30,447 nt of DNA, taken from Actinomycetes bacterium. GTDB lineage: Bacteria; Actinomycetota; Acidimicrobiia; Acidimicrobiales; Microtrichaceae. The DNA lies in the NCBI GenBank assembly GCA_023437745.1, contig JAEZFI010000228.1, positions 1-30,447 on the forward strand. Reading direction: 5' to 3'. A model generated the notes under the pieces. The model saw only the letters and a list, made by a program, of their open reading frames with translations, was not told the origin of the DNA and did no database searches. Within the stretch, counting starts at the first letter, position 1. Each line of letters opens with the position of its first letter. Shown piece by piece: positions 7,836-15,226 of the stretch. The position numbers and the translations under genes were made by a program.

Positions 7836-8789
7836 ATGGACCTACTCCCCACCGACGAGCAGCAGGAGATCGTCGCGTCCGTGCGCGCCGTGCTCTCCGA
7901 CCAGCACACGATCGGCGAACCGCTGAGCGACGGGCTGTGGTCTGCCGCCGCCGCGCAGGGCTGGTTCGCCCTCGGTCTCGCCGAGGACCTGGGCGGGGTC
8001 GGCTACTCCCTCGTCGAGGAGTCGCTGCTCTTCGTGGAGCTCGGCCGGGTCGTCGCGCCCGGCCCGTTCCTCGCCACCGTCACCGCGGCACGACTGGCGG
8101 CGACGTCGGGCGACACCGACCTCGCGGCCTCGATGATCGAGGGCTCGTCACGGGCGGCGTGGTCCGAGCCCGACGGCGACGGGGCCATGCTGCTCGACGC
8201 CGACCTCGCCACCGTGGCGGTCCGCGCCACCGGCGGGTTGGCGCTCGTCGACCCGGCGTCCGTGCCCAGCGACGTCGTGCCATCGATCGACGAGCTGGTC
8301 GAGGTGCGGCGCAGCGCTGCAGCCCCCCACGAGCTCTCCACCCACGAGGATCCGACCGAGGCGCTGCGCGTGCGCGTCCTGCTGTCGGCGCTGATGGCCG
8401 GCATCGCCGAGGCCACGACGGCGCAGTCCGTCGAGTACGGCAAGGACCGCGAGCAGTTCGGGCAGCCCATCGGCGGCTTCCAGGCCGTGAAGCACCGGTG
8501 CGCGGACATGGCGGTGCGGGCCGAGGCCGCCGTGATGCAGGTCCGGATGGCGGCGCTGGCCACCGAGGCCGGCCGCCCCGACGCCGGCTTCCACGTCGAC
8601 GCGGCGCACATCGTCGCCACGGGGGCGGCGCTCGAGAACGCCCACTGGAACGTGCAGAACCACGGCGGCATCGGCTTCACCTGGGAGCACACGGCACACC
8701 GGTACGTGACCCGCGCCCGCGTGCTGGCCCAGCTCGCCGGCGGCCGCTACGCCGCGCAGTCCTCCCTCCTGGAGCGCTCCCCCGCCTGA
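7836..8789 (+). CDS. Short acyl-CoA dehydrogenase, partner subunit
   Basis: 317 residues, 70-80 shorter than a standard acyl-CoA dehydrogenase. ATG at 7836 has GAGG 5 nt upstream and lies 7 nt after the stop of the larger subunit gene, so the two are co-transcribed. The N-terminal helical domain (about 1-105) is followed by a reduced, weakly conserved middle (beta) domain and a well-conserved C-terminal helical domain with YGKDREQFGQPIGGFQAVKH (about 200-219) and HGGIGFTWEHTAHRY (about 276-290). The HGGxGFTWEH motif is typical of the short subunits of heteromeric mycobacterial acyl-CoA dehydrogenases. It probably shapes the substrate and FAD sites of the complex rather than working alone. A conserved hairpin follows at 8802-8857. 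Confidence 0.88.
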   Translation: MDLLPTDEQQEIVASVRAVLSDQHTIGEPLSDGLWSAAAAQGWFALGLAEDLGGVGYSLVEESLLFVELGRVVAPGPFLATVTAARLAATSGDTDLAASMIEGSSRAAWSEPDGDGAMLLDADLATVAVRATGGLALVDPASVPSDVVPSIDELVEVRRSAAAPHELSTHEDPTEALRVRVLLSALMAGIAEATTAQSVEYGKDREQFGQPIGGFQAVKHRCADMAVRAEAAVMQVRMAALATEAGRPDAGFHVDAAHIVATGAALENAHWNVQNHGGIGFTWEHTAHRYVTRARVLAQLAGGRYAAQSSLLERSPA

Positions 8790-8801
8790 CCTCCCCGTGG
8801 C

Positions 8802-8857
8802 CCGTTCTGTTCCAGGGAGAGCAGCACGGGCGATGCTCTGCCTGGAACAGAACGGGT
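8802..8857. terminator. Hairpin between convergent acyl-CoA dehydrogenase genes (TTCTGT/ACAGAA family, copy A)
   Basis: A long inverted repeat: outer arms CCCGTTCTGTTCCAGG (8802-8817) and its complement (8842-8857), a G/G mismatch, inner arms AGAGCA (8819-8824) and TGCTCT (8835-8840), and a 10-nt loop. It lies between two genes that end towards each other, so a bidirectional terminator is the simplest reading. There is no U-tract on either strand; the stem base is T-rich on the 5' side. It is nearly identical to 24731-24786. Confidence 0.55.
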
Positions 8858-8888
8858 GGGGCGGGCGGCTCGGGGTCGGCGTGTGCGG

Positions 8889-10130
8889 TCAGGCGTGGCC
8901 GGCGAGGCCGTCGTGCTGGACCTCCCGGAACGAGGCGGCCTTGTCCGGACGAGGCTCAGCGGGGAGACCGAGCACCCGCTCCCCCACGATGTTCCGCTGG
9001 ACCTGGTCGGTGCCGCCGCCGATCCGGGGCGCCCACTGCGACAGGAACACGCCCTGGAAGAAGCCGCCGAACGGCGCGTCCTCGCCGACCAGCGTCCCGG
9101 CGGCGCCCATCAGCGACTGGAGCACGTCGCCGCCCTCCTCGTACTGCCGCGAGATGTGGAGCTTCATCACCGAGCTCTCGGGACCGGGGTCGTGCCCCTG
9201 GCTCACGGCGGTCTGGACCCGATAACCGAGGAAGCGGGTGATCTGGAAGCGCGTGTGCAGCCGGGCGAGGTCCTGTCGAACGGCGGGATCCTGCGTGCGC
9301 CCCATCTCCTGGGCGAGGAGGAGGATCTCGCCGAACTGCACCATGCCGCCGCCGGCGATCGCCGAACGCTCGGCGGTGAGCGTGGTCATCGCGACCCGCC
9401 AGCCGTCGCCCGGCGAGCCGACCGTGTTCGCCACCGGGATCCGCACGTCGGAGAGGAACACCTCGTTGAAGTGGATGGCGCCGTCGATCTGCCGGAGCGG
9501 GCGGACGTCGATGCCCGGCGCCGTCATGTCGACGAGGAGGAACGTGATCCCCCGGTGCTTCGGCACGTCGACGTCGGTGCGGACGAGCAGGATCCCCCAG
9601 TCCGCGTAGTGGGCGCCCGAGGTCCACACCTTCTGGCCGTTGACCACCCACTCGTCGCCGTCGCGCTCGGCGCGAGTGGACAGCGAGGCGAGGTCGGAAC
9701 CGGCGCCGGGCTCGCTGAAGAGCTGGCACCAGACCTGCGTGCCCCGGCGCGTGCCCTCGAGGTGGGCGGCGCGCTGCTCGGGCGAACCGTGTGCGATGAG
9801 GGTGGGGCCCACCATGTCGACGCCGACCTGGAACGCGTTGGCCGGCACGTCGAAGCGCGCCTCCTCCTGCTTGAACACCGCGGCGAGGTGCGGCGACAGG
9901 CCTCGGCCGCCGTCGGCGACCGGCCACTGGATGCCGGCGAACCCGGCGTCCGCCTTGCGGGCCTGCCACGCCTTCGCGGTGGCCAGCGCTGCCCGATCGG
10001 CTTCGTCGGAGTGCGTGCGGAGCGTCGCCCACATCTCGGCGGCGCCGCCTCGACGGGTGGCGTTGGCCTCCAGCCACGTCACGCACTCGGTGCGGAAGGC
10101 CGCCTCCTCCGGGGTGTCGTCGAAGTCCAC
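8889..10130 (-). CDS. Acyl-CoA dehydrogenase (FadE-type)
   Basis: 413 residues from GTG at 10130. The family motifs are clear: WCQLFSEPGAGSDLASL (134-150), GQKVWTSGAHYADWGI (165-180), and C-terminal IGGGTDQVQRNIVGERVLGLP. As in the gene at 6641, the medium-chain catalytic Glu position is Gly; E254 in LTAERS is the likely base. It is FAD-dependent and oxidises acyl-CoA to enoyl-CoA; the substrate is unknown. It is transcribed alone on the minus strand and converges with the 6641-8789 pair. It shares with that pair both sequence style and the CTGAC-N5-GTCAG promoter dyad, so the three genes may be one regulon. A C-terminal extension of about 25 residues follows the usual end. Confidence 0.92.
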   Translation of the reverse strand: MDFDDTPEEAAFRTECVTWLEANATRRGGAAEMWATLRTHSDEADRAALATAKAWQARKADAGFAGIQWPVADGGRGLSPHLAAVFKQEEARFDVPANAFQVGVDMVGPTLIAHGSPEQRAAHLEGTRRGTQVWCQLFSEPGAGSDLASLSTRAERDGDEWVVNGQKVWTSGAHYADWGILLVRTDVDVPKHRGITFLLVDMTAPGIDVRPLRQIDGAIHFNEVFLSDVRIPVANTVGSPGDGWRVAMTTLTAERSAIAGGGMVQFGEILLLAQEMGRTQDPAVRQDLARLHTRFQITRFLGYRVQTAVSQGHDPGPESSVMKLHISRQYEEGGDVLQSLMGAAGTLVGEDAPFGGFFQGVFLSQWAPRIGGGTDQVQRNIVGERVLGLPAEPRPDKAASFREVQHDGLAGHA

Positions 10131-10136
10131 GTCGAG

Positions 10137-10155
10137 ATTCTGACAGTGCGTCAGA
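10137..10155 (-). promoter_or_regulatory. TetR-type dyad and promoter of the minus-strand acyl-CoA dehydrogenase
   Basis: TCTGAC (10139-10144) and GTCAGA (10150-10155) form an inverted repeat with a 5-nt centre, 9 nt upstream of the GTG at 10130. On the minus strand it overlaps CAGAAT (10137-10142), a weak -10 match 6 nt before the GTG, and no ribosome-binding site is present. The core CTGAC-N5-GTCAG is shared with 6611-6625. Confidence 0.45.
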
Positions 10156-10188
10156 TCCGGGGCCGCATCGTTGCCGGGACCACGGGGC

Positions 10189-10236
10189 TTCTATGTCGTG
10201 TCACGCGCCGGATCGGGCGCGTCTCACGACACAGAA
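10189..10236. terminator. Intergenic hairpin (TTCTGT/ACAGAA family, copy E)
   Basis: 21-nt arms (10189-10209 and 10216-10236) pair with three mismatches around a GGATCG loop; the core GTCGTG/CACGAC is perfect. The 3' arm ends ACAGAA as in the other copies. It lies 3' of the minus-strand gene ahead of it only in the sense that it separates the acyl-CoA dehydrogenase promoter from the stop of the secreted protein gene at 10257. Confidence 0.4.
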
Positions 10237-10256
10237 CGGTCAGCGTCCGGAGCGGC

Positions 10257-10916
10257 TCAGCGGGGAGCGATCAGGAAGTCGTACGCGGACTGCAGGTCGA
10301 GCGTGGCCGGGGCGGCCGAGGCGCCGACCTGGACGTCGATGGTGACGTTGTCCAGGTAGTCGTCCGGGAAGATCGAGTAGCCGACGGAGCTGAGGACCGC
10401 CGAGTTCGGCGTGGCGTCGTAGGCACCGATGCCGACGACGTCCTGGTTGCAGGCGCCGGTGGCCCGGTAGGCGGCGATCGCCATGGGCAGCGGGCCGAGC
10501 TCGACCATGACCAGGCCGACCTCACCGCCGTTCAGGGCGGCACGGCCGTAGACGGCGCCGACGTTGCCGACCTCGTCCTTCACCAGGTTCATCTCCTGGC
10601 CGGCGAGCGAGCCGCTCATGGTGCAGCCGGCGTCGGTCTCGGAGTGGTACGTGGTGCCGATGGTCAGTGAGCCGGCCGTGATCTGCTCACCCGGGAGCTC
10701 GATCGGCGGGATGGTGACGTCGGGAGCGGTGGTGCTCGGCGGCTCGGTGGTCGAAGGCTCCGTGGTGGGCACCTCGGTGGTCGGTGCCGCGGTCGTCGGC
10801 GCCTCGGTGGTGGGAGCGACCGTGGTCGACTCGTCCGTCTGACCCGACGCCGGACCCGCCCACGCGGCCAGTGAGAGGGTGATGCTGCCGATTGCCACCG
10901 CCACGAACCGCTTCAC
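10257..10916 (-). CDS. Secreted Thr/Pro-rich protein of unknown function
   Basis: 219 residues from GTG at 10916, chosen because AGGGAG lies 5 nt upstream and a signal peptide follows at once (KRFVAVAIGSITLSLAAWA, cleavage near residue 25). Residues about 30-70 are TTEAPTT-type repeats like those of the 576-1190 protein, probably a flexible or glycosylated linker. The C-terminal part (about 75-219) looks folded, with two cysteines (in AGCTMSG and GACNQD) that may pair. No sorting signal or membrane anchor is seen, so it is probably released. I do not recognise the domain. The promoter is likely TTGAGC (10994-10999) and TACCCT (10970-10975), 18 nt apart on the minus strand. Confidence 0.75.
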   Translation of the reverse strand: MKRFVAVAIGSITLSLAAWAGPASGQTDESTTVAPTTEAPTTAAPTTEVPTTEPSTTEPPSTTAPDVTIPPIELPGEQITAGSLTIGTTYHSETDAGCTMSGSLAGQEMNLVKDEVGNVGAVYGRAALNGGEVGLVMVELGPLPMAIAAYRATGACNQDVVGIGAYDATPNSAVLSSVGYSIFPDDYLDNVTIDVQVGASAAPATLDLQSAYDFLIAPR

Positions 10917-10969
10917 CAGAACTCCCTCTCGAGTCGCCCCCAACGGGCTGAACCCACGACGCGGTCTCA

Positions 10970-10999
10970 AGGGTAACGGAGTCCCCACGGAGTGCTCAA
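10970..10999 (-). promoter_or_regulatory. Promoter of the secreted protein gene
   Basis: On the minus strand TTGAGC (10994-10999) and TACCCT (10970-10975) are separated by 18 nt, a good fit to a housekeeping promoter. It would give a leader of about 45 nt before the GTG at 10916. Confidence 0.4.
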
Positions 11000-11053
11000 G
11001 GCACGTCGACGAATTTCATGGGGGACCCGTCCCCCGCCGCCGGCGGCCCTGAG

Positions 11054-11059
11054 TAGGGT
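11054..11059 (+). promoter_or_regulatory. Candidate -10 box with leader hairpin before the MBL gene
   Basis: TAGGGT lies 43 nt before the ATG at 11103. The predicted leader holds ACGGGG (11072-11077) and CCCCGT (11082-11087), a small hairpin, and then the AGAGGGGGA ribosome-binding site. The C-rich arm could instead pair with the ribosome-binding site. No clear -35. Confidence 0.3.
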
Positions 11060-11102
11060 CCGACCGACACCACGGGGCCATCCCCGTCGCAGAGGGGGAC
11101 GC

Positions 11103-12356
11103 ATGACCGACACGGACCTGCTGGCGCTGTCCGAGCGCATCCTGGCCGGCGAGGCCACGATCGACAGCCACCACCCGCTCCAGGTCGGCGGCCGCACGGT
11201 GCTGCAGGAGGTCGCACCCGATGTGGCCTTCCTCGAGAGCTTCGCCAACGTGGTGGCGGTCCGGACCGACGAGGGCCTGGTCATGGTCGACGCGGGCAGC
11301 CCCCTCCACGCCCAGGCGATCCACGAGCAGATCCGGGCCTGGAGCCCGGCGCCGCTGCACACGGCCGTGTTCACCCACGGACACGTCGACCACATCTACG
11401 CCGTGAAGCTGTTCGAGGACGAGGGCCGGCCGGCCCGGGTCATCGGCCACCGAGCCATGCCCGACCGCTTCCGCCGGTACGAGGCCACCAACGGCTACAA
11501 CGCGGTGATCAACCAGCGGCAGTTCCGCCTCGGTGCCCCGTTCTTCCCCGGCGACTACCGCTATCCCGACGTCACCTACGACGACACCCTGACGACCGAG
11601 GTGGGCGGCGTGTCCTTCGACCTGCGCCACGACCGCGGGGAGACCGACGACGCCACGTGGGTGTGGCTCGCCGATCGCCGGATCGTCTGCGCGGGTGACC
11701 TCTTCATCTGGGCCGCGCCGAACTGCGGCAACCCGCAGAAGGTGCAGCGCTACCCGGCCGAATGGGCGGCGGCGATGCGGAAGATGGCGAGCCTCGGCGC
11801 CGAGCTGCTGCTCCCCGGGCACGGCCTGCCGATCGCCGGCGCCGACCGCGTCCGCGGCGTGCTCGAGGACACGGCAGCCCTCCTCGAGTCCCTCGTCGAG
11901 CAGACGTTGGACCTGATGAACCAGGGCGCCCGGCTCGACGAGATCATCCATGCCGTCGCGCCGCCGGCCGACCTGCTCTCGCGACCGTGGCTCCAGCCGG
12001 TGTACGACGAGCCCGAGTTCGTGGTGCGCAACCTCTGGCGCCTCTACGGCGGCTGGTACGACGGCAACCCGGCGAACCTGAAGCCCGCCCGCGACGCCGA
12101 GGTCGCCGCCGAGCTGGCGGCCCTCGCCGGGGGTGCGTCGGTCCTGGCGGACCGTGCGCTCGCCCTCAGCGACGAGGGGGACCACCGGCTGGCCGGTCAC
12201 CTCGCGGAGATGGCCGCGCAGGCCGCACCCGGCGACGACGGCATCGCCCGGATCCGAGCGACGGTGTTCGCCCGCCGCGCCCAGCTGGAGCGATCGACGA
12301 TGGCCAAGGGCGTCTTCTCCTGGGCGGGCCAACCGCCCACGTCGGCGGGCGACTGA
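11103..12356 (+). CDS. Metallo-beta-lactamase-fold hydrolase with alkyl sulfatase dimerisation domain
   Basis: 417 residues; ATG at 11103 has AGAGGGGGA about 5 nt upstream. The metal motif HGHVDH is at 92-97, and LLLPGHGLPI carries a later ligand His. The C-terminal part (about 300-405), from EPEFVVRNLWRLYGGWYDGNP onwards, matches the dimerisation domain of SdsA1/Bds1-type secondary alkyl sulfatases. Those enzymes are about 650 residues with an SCP2-like C-terminal domain; that domain is missing here and no signal peptide is present. It is therefore an alkyl-sulfatase-like cytoplasmic hydrolase whose true substrate is uncertain: sulfate esters or another ester or lactone. It stands alone as an operon. 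Confidence 0.85.
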   Translation: MTDTDLLALSERILAGEATIDSHHPLQVGGRTVLQEVAPDVAFLESFANVVAVRTDEGLVMVDAGSPLHAQAIHEQIRAWSPAPLHTAVFTHGHVDHIYAVKLFEDEGRPARVIGHRAMPDRFRRYEATNGYNAVINQRQFRLGAPFFPGDYRYPDVTYDDTLTTEVGGVSFDLRHDRGETDDATWVWLADRRIVCAGDLFIWAAPNCGNPQKVQRYPAEWAAAMRKMASLGAELLLPGHGLPIAGADRVRGVLEDTAALLESLVEQTLDLMNQGARLDEIIHAVAPPADLLSRPWLQPVYDEPEFVVRNLWRLYGGWYDGNPANLKPARDAEVAAELAALAGGASVLADRALALSDEGDHRLAGHLAEMAAQAAPGDDGIARIRATVFARRAQLERSTMAKGVFSWAGQPPTSAGD

Positions 12357-12410
12357 CACCTGCCCTCCGACCTCCGGGTTCCGGCACGTCGGCACCGGGT
12401 CGGGGCCGGG

Positions 12411-12953
12411 TCAGCAGCTGCCGCCGCGACCGAAGTCCTGCGTCCAGTAGGGAGTGCCCGACGACGAGGTCGCCCGGCCGAAGCCCACGTGCACGTAGGT
12501 GGCCGACAGCAGGTTCGCCCGGTGTCCGGCCGAGCCCATCCACGCCGACACGACCGAGTCGACCGTCGGCTGCCCGGCGGCCACGTTCTCGGCGAGCGCG
12601 TTCCACCCGACGTAGCCGGCGGCCTGGACGCGCTGCGCCATCGTCGAGCCGTTCGAGCCGGTGTGGCTCATCACCGATCGGGCGGCCTGGTCGTCGCTGT
12701 GGCGCTGGGCCGCCGTGCCGAGGTTCCCGCAGAGCTGCAGCGGGCCGAGACCGGCGTTCGCCCGCTCCGCGTTGACCCGGGCGAGCATCGAGGACACCCA
12801 GGCCTCGGCGGACACGCCGCCCGTCGGCGAGGCCGCGGGCGGTGCCGTGATCGGCGTGACACCGCCGACGGGTACCCCGGACGCCGTGGTGGGGGCGCAG
12901 CCGGCGAGGGCGGCGACGACAGCGAGCGGAAGGAGGGCGGTGGCGCGGCGCAT
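12411..12953 (-). CDS. CAP/SCP-domain lipoprotein
   Basis: 180 residues. The N-terminus is a lipoprotein signal with lipobox LAGC, lipidated Cys at 19, then a Thr/Pro-rich spacer. The CAP domain spans about 50-175 and shows its hallmark segments: MLARVNAERANAGLGPL, HSDDQAARSVMSHTGSNG, ENVAAGQPTVDSVVSAWMGSAGHRANLL and HVGFG. The His/Glu/His set of the CAP cavity is present. Bacterial CAP proteins are extracellular; their activity is mostly unknown. Two cysteines (in QLCGN and the terminal GGSC) may bond. ATG at 12953 has AGAGG directly against it, too close for normal pairing, so the start may be leaderless or weak. It lies downstream of the hairpin at 13019-13068 on the same strand as the amidohydrolase gene. 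Confidence 0.88.
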   Translation of the reverse strand: MRRATALLPLAVVAALAGCAPTTASGVPVGGVTPITAPPAASPTGGVSAEAWVSSMLARVNAERANAGLGPLQLCGNLGTAAQRHSDDQAARSVMSHTGSNGSTMAQRVQAAGYVGWNALAENVAAGQPTVDSVVSAWMGSAGHRANLLSATYVHVGFGRATSSSGTPYWTQDFGRGGSC

Positions 12954-13018
12954 CCTCTGACATCGGCCGTTCGGCCCAGACGACTTGAGCGCGCAACGGC
13001 ACCCCCACCCTCACTGCG

Positions 13019-13068
13019 GTTCTGTCACCGCCCGTGCGACAGTCCTGTCGCACGGGCGGTGACAAAAC
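13019..13068. terminator. Intergenic hairpin downstream of the amidohydrolase gene (TTCTGT family, copy D)
   Basis: Perfect 19-nt arms at 13024-13042 and 13045-13063 around TC, extended outward by GTT/AAC pairs with one mismatch. The ends read GTTCTGT and ACAAAAC, one base from the other family members. On the minus strand it lies 16 nt past the amidohydrolase stop, where a terminator would be expected. No U-tract follows. Confidence 0.55.
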
Positions 13069-13083
13069 GGCGCTGGATCGCGC

Positions 13084-14301
13084 TCAGGCAGGACGCGCAG
13101 TCGCCAGCTCCCAGCCGTTGTCGCGCATGATCCGCCGGACCACGTCGTCGGAGAGACCTGCCAGGTCGTGGCGGAACGCAGCCGGGTCGGCGAGCCCCTC
13201 GGCGTGCGGGTAGTCCGAGCCCATGAGCACCCGGTCCGCGCCGAGGTGATCGACCAGCGCCGGGATGTCGTCCTCGTAGTAGGGCGACACCCACACGTGG
13301 CGGCGGAGGACCTCGACCGGATCCTCGCCCCAGGCGGCGGGCAGCTGCTTGAACGACTTCGTCATCTTGGGGATGAGCTCGCCGACCCACTCGGAGCCCG
13401 ACTCGATCGTCGCCACCCTGAGGTTCGGGTGCCGGGCGAACAGCCCGTGGGCGATCAGCGCGGCGACCGTGTCGAAGATCGGCCGGCTGCTCGAGATCAG
13501 CGCCTTGAACGGGTTGTAGCGGAAGGCCTCCATCTCGGAGGACTCACCCCAGTCGGCGGCGTAGCGGTGGTATCCCGACTCGCCCGAGTGGAACGCCACC
13601 GGCACGCCGGCCTCGGCGATGCGGGCCCAGACCGGATCGTGGAGGGGATCGGCGGGCGAGCGGCCGCCGTGCGGCCCGACGACCGGACCCGACCGCATCA
13701 CGAACACCCGCGCTCCCTCGGCCAGGCAGCGGTCGACCTCGGCGGCCGCCAGCTCGGGGTCCAGGAGGGTGATGTAGGGCGCCGTGAGGATGCGGCCCTG
13801 GTGGTCGAAGCCCCAGTCGTCCTGCAGCCACCGGTTGAACGCCCGGAACACGGCGTGCGCCAGCGCCGGGTCGTGCTTCACGGCTTCCTCCATGCCGACG
13901 CCGAGCGTGGGGAACATGAAGCAGCCGCCGATGTGCTGGCGGTCCATCACCTCGACGCGCTCGGCGGCGTGCCGGTAGGCCGGCGAGATCGGTTCGAGCT
14001 CGCCGAAGGCGGCGCGGATGTCGTCGCCCGGCGTCTTCCCCCGGAAGTAGTCGTCGAGCGCGCCGGGTCGGGCCACGGGATCGAACAGCGGGTTCGGGAT
14101 GAAGCGGTTGATCTTCCCGTCGACCAGCAGTCGCCGGCGACCGTCGATCTCGGCCCACTGCATCCCCCGCTTGGCGAACGCGGGCTCGATGTGCCGGGTG
14201 AACGCGTCGGGCGCCTCGTAGTAGTGGTTGTCCGCGTCGAACATGGCGAAGCCGAGGTCCGGATGCGGCGCAGTCCCCGTGGCGATGTCCGTGACCGTCA
14301 T
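13084..14301 (-). CDS. Metal-dependent amidohydrolase (ACMSD-like, amidohydrolase 2 family)
   Basis: 405 residues. ATG at 14301 has GGGGG 5 nt upstream. Motifs are FDADNHYYE (21-29), which provides the first metal ligands of the TIM barrel, AFHSGESGYHRY (about 240) with a ligand His, and MGSDYPHAEG (about 365) with the conserved Asp. Proteins of this type (aminocarboxymuconate-semialdehyde decarboxylase relatives) decarboxylate or hydrate ring-cleavage products. Many uncharacterised copies of this length occur in actinobacterial steroid and aromatic catabolic regions. With an SDR just downstream of its divergent side and acyl-CoA dehydrogenases nearby, a catabolic role is likely; the substrate is unknown. 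A KstR-like dyad overlaps its promoter. Confidence 0.85.
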   Translation of the reverse strand: MTVTDIATGTAPHPDLGFAMFDADNHYYEAPDAFTRHIEPAFAKRGMQWAEIDGRRRLLVDGKINRFIPNPLFDPVARPGALDDYFRGKTPGDDIRAAFGELEPISPAYRHAAERVEVMDRQHIGGCFMFPTLGVGMEEAVKHDPALAHAVFRAFNRWLQDDWGFDHQGRILTAPYITLLDPELAAAEVDRCLAEGARVFVMRSGPVVGPHGGRSPADPLHDPVWARIAEAGVPVAFHSGESGYHRYAADWGESSEMEAFRYNPFKALISSSRPIFDTVAALIAHGLFARHPNLRVATIESGSEWVGELIPKMTKSFKQLPAAWGEDPVEVLRRHVWVSPYYEDDIPALVDHLGADRVLMGSDYPHAEGLADPAAFRHDLAGLSDDVVRRIMRDNGWELATARPA

Positions 14302-14332
14302 GTCAGCCCCCGTTGGTCGGCGATGTTGCGAA

Positions 14333-14348
14333 ACGATAACGCGTTCCA
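14333..14348 (-). promoter_or_regulatory. KstR-like dyad overlapping the -10 of the amidohydrolase gene
   Basis: On the minus strand TGGAACGCGTTATC (14335-14348) contains the palindrome AACGCGTT and overlaps TATCGT (14333-14338), a likely -10. It fits TnnAACnnGTTnnA, the KstR operator consensus of mycobacteria and rhodococci, at all fixed positions except the last. The transcript would have a leader of about 25 nt with a GGGGG ribosome-binding site. Confidence 0.35.
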
Positions 14349-14383
14349 GTTTTCGCCGGACCCCGGCCGGGGCCGGGGGTCGG

Positions 14384-15175
14384 CTACTCGAGGTCCGGGA
14401 GGCCGAGCGGCAGGTTCGGCGCCTCGAGCCCTCCGTCCACCTCGAGGATCTTCCCCGTGATGAAGCTGCCCGCCGGCGAGCAGAGGTAGAGGACGGCGAG
14501 CGCGATGTCGAGGGGCTGCCCGAGCCGGCGCAACGGGGTGGCCGCCTCCATCCGCTCCTTGAAGTCGTCGGTGAGCACCGTGTCCAGGGCGGACGTCTCG
14601 ACGGAGCCCACGGCGATGCCGTTCACCCGGATGCGCGGCGCGAGGTCCGCGGCGTTGATCCTCGTCAGGTGGGTCAGCGCGGCCTTGGCGGTGCCGTACG
14701 CGGCGAAGCCCCGGTCGGCGAGGCGCCCGGCCAGCGAGCTGATGTTGACGATGCTCCCGCCGCCGTCCGCCAGCATCGCCGGGACCGCCGCCTTGGTCAG
14801 CTCGAACGCGGTCGAGACGTTGAAGTGGAACGCCTTCTCGAAGCTGGCGACGCTCGTCTCGAGGAGCGGCTTGGGGAAGCTCCCGCCGACGTTGTTCACG
14901 ACGATGTCGAGGCGCCCGAACTCGTTGACCGCCGAGTCCACCAGCGGGGGGAGGGTGGCGAGGTCGCTGGCGTCGGCCTGCACGGCGACCGCGCGGCGGC
15001 CGAGCGCGGCGATCTCGCCGACGACCTGCTCGAGCTGGTCGGCGGATCGAGCGCTGATGACCACGTCGGCGCCGGCCTCCGCCAGCGTCAGCGCGGTCCG
15101 GCGGCCGATGCCACGACCCGCCCCGGTCACGATCGCGACCTGATCGGTCACCTTGAACTGGTCCAGCACCGTCAT
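14384..15175 (-). CDS. Short-chain dehydrogenase/reductase
   Basis: 263 residues, standard classical SDR length. The cofactor motif TGAGRGIG is at 17-24, NNVGG at 94-98, the catalytic Ser in NISSLAG (144-150), and Y160-x-x-x-K164 (YGTAK). The C-terminal SFITGKILEVDGG is the usual SDR ending. An Arg in SARS after beta 2 suggests NADP(H). It probably oxidises or reduces a secondary alcohol/ketone or beta-hydroxyacyl-CoA. ATG at 15175 has no clear ribosome-binding site; AATGAT lies 6 nt upstream on the minus strand, a weak leaderless -10. It is 51 nt from the lipoprotein gene on the same strand and 82 nt from the amidohydrolase start. Confidence 0.9.
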   Translation of the reverse strand: MTVLDQFKVTDQVAIVTGAGRGIGRRTALTLAEAGADVVISARSADQLEQVVGEIAALGRRAVAVQADASDLATLPPLVDSAVNEFGRLDIVVNNVGGSFPKPLLETSVASFEKAFHFNVSTAFELTKAAVPAMLADGGGSIVNISSLAGRLADRGFAAYGTAKAALTHLTRINAADLAPRIRVNGIAVGSVETSALDTVLTDDFKERMEAATPLRRLGQPLDIALAVLYLCSPAGSFITGKILEVDGGLEAPNLPLGLPDLE

Positions 15176-15226
15176 GGCCGGATCATTGCAGAGGCGGGCG
15201 GCGTGCCGTGGCCCTTCGCTCGCTGG

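Noticed and set aside
6641..10130. Acyl-CoA dehydrogenases as inactive because the YEGT Glu is missing
   Set aside because: A Glu in the ER segment (E246, E254) sits where isovaleryl-type enzymes have the base, so activity is expected.
10735..10825. A second GGTGGTCG-type repeat tract
   Set aside because: Coding repeats of the Thr/Pro-rich linker in the secreted protein gene; not a separate element.
11020..11035. GGGGGACCCGTCCCCC inverted repeat as an operator or terminator
   Set aside because: A 7-bp G/C-only dyad in very GC-rich DNA; it matches no other site here and its place relative to the two divergent promoters is not informative.
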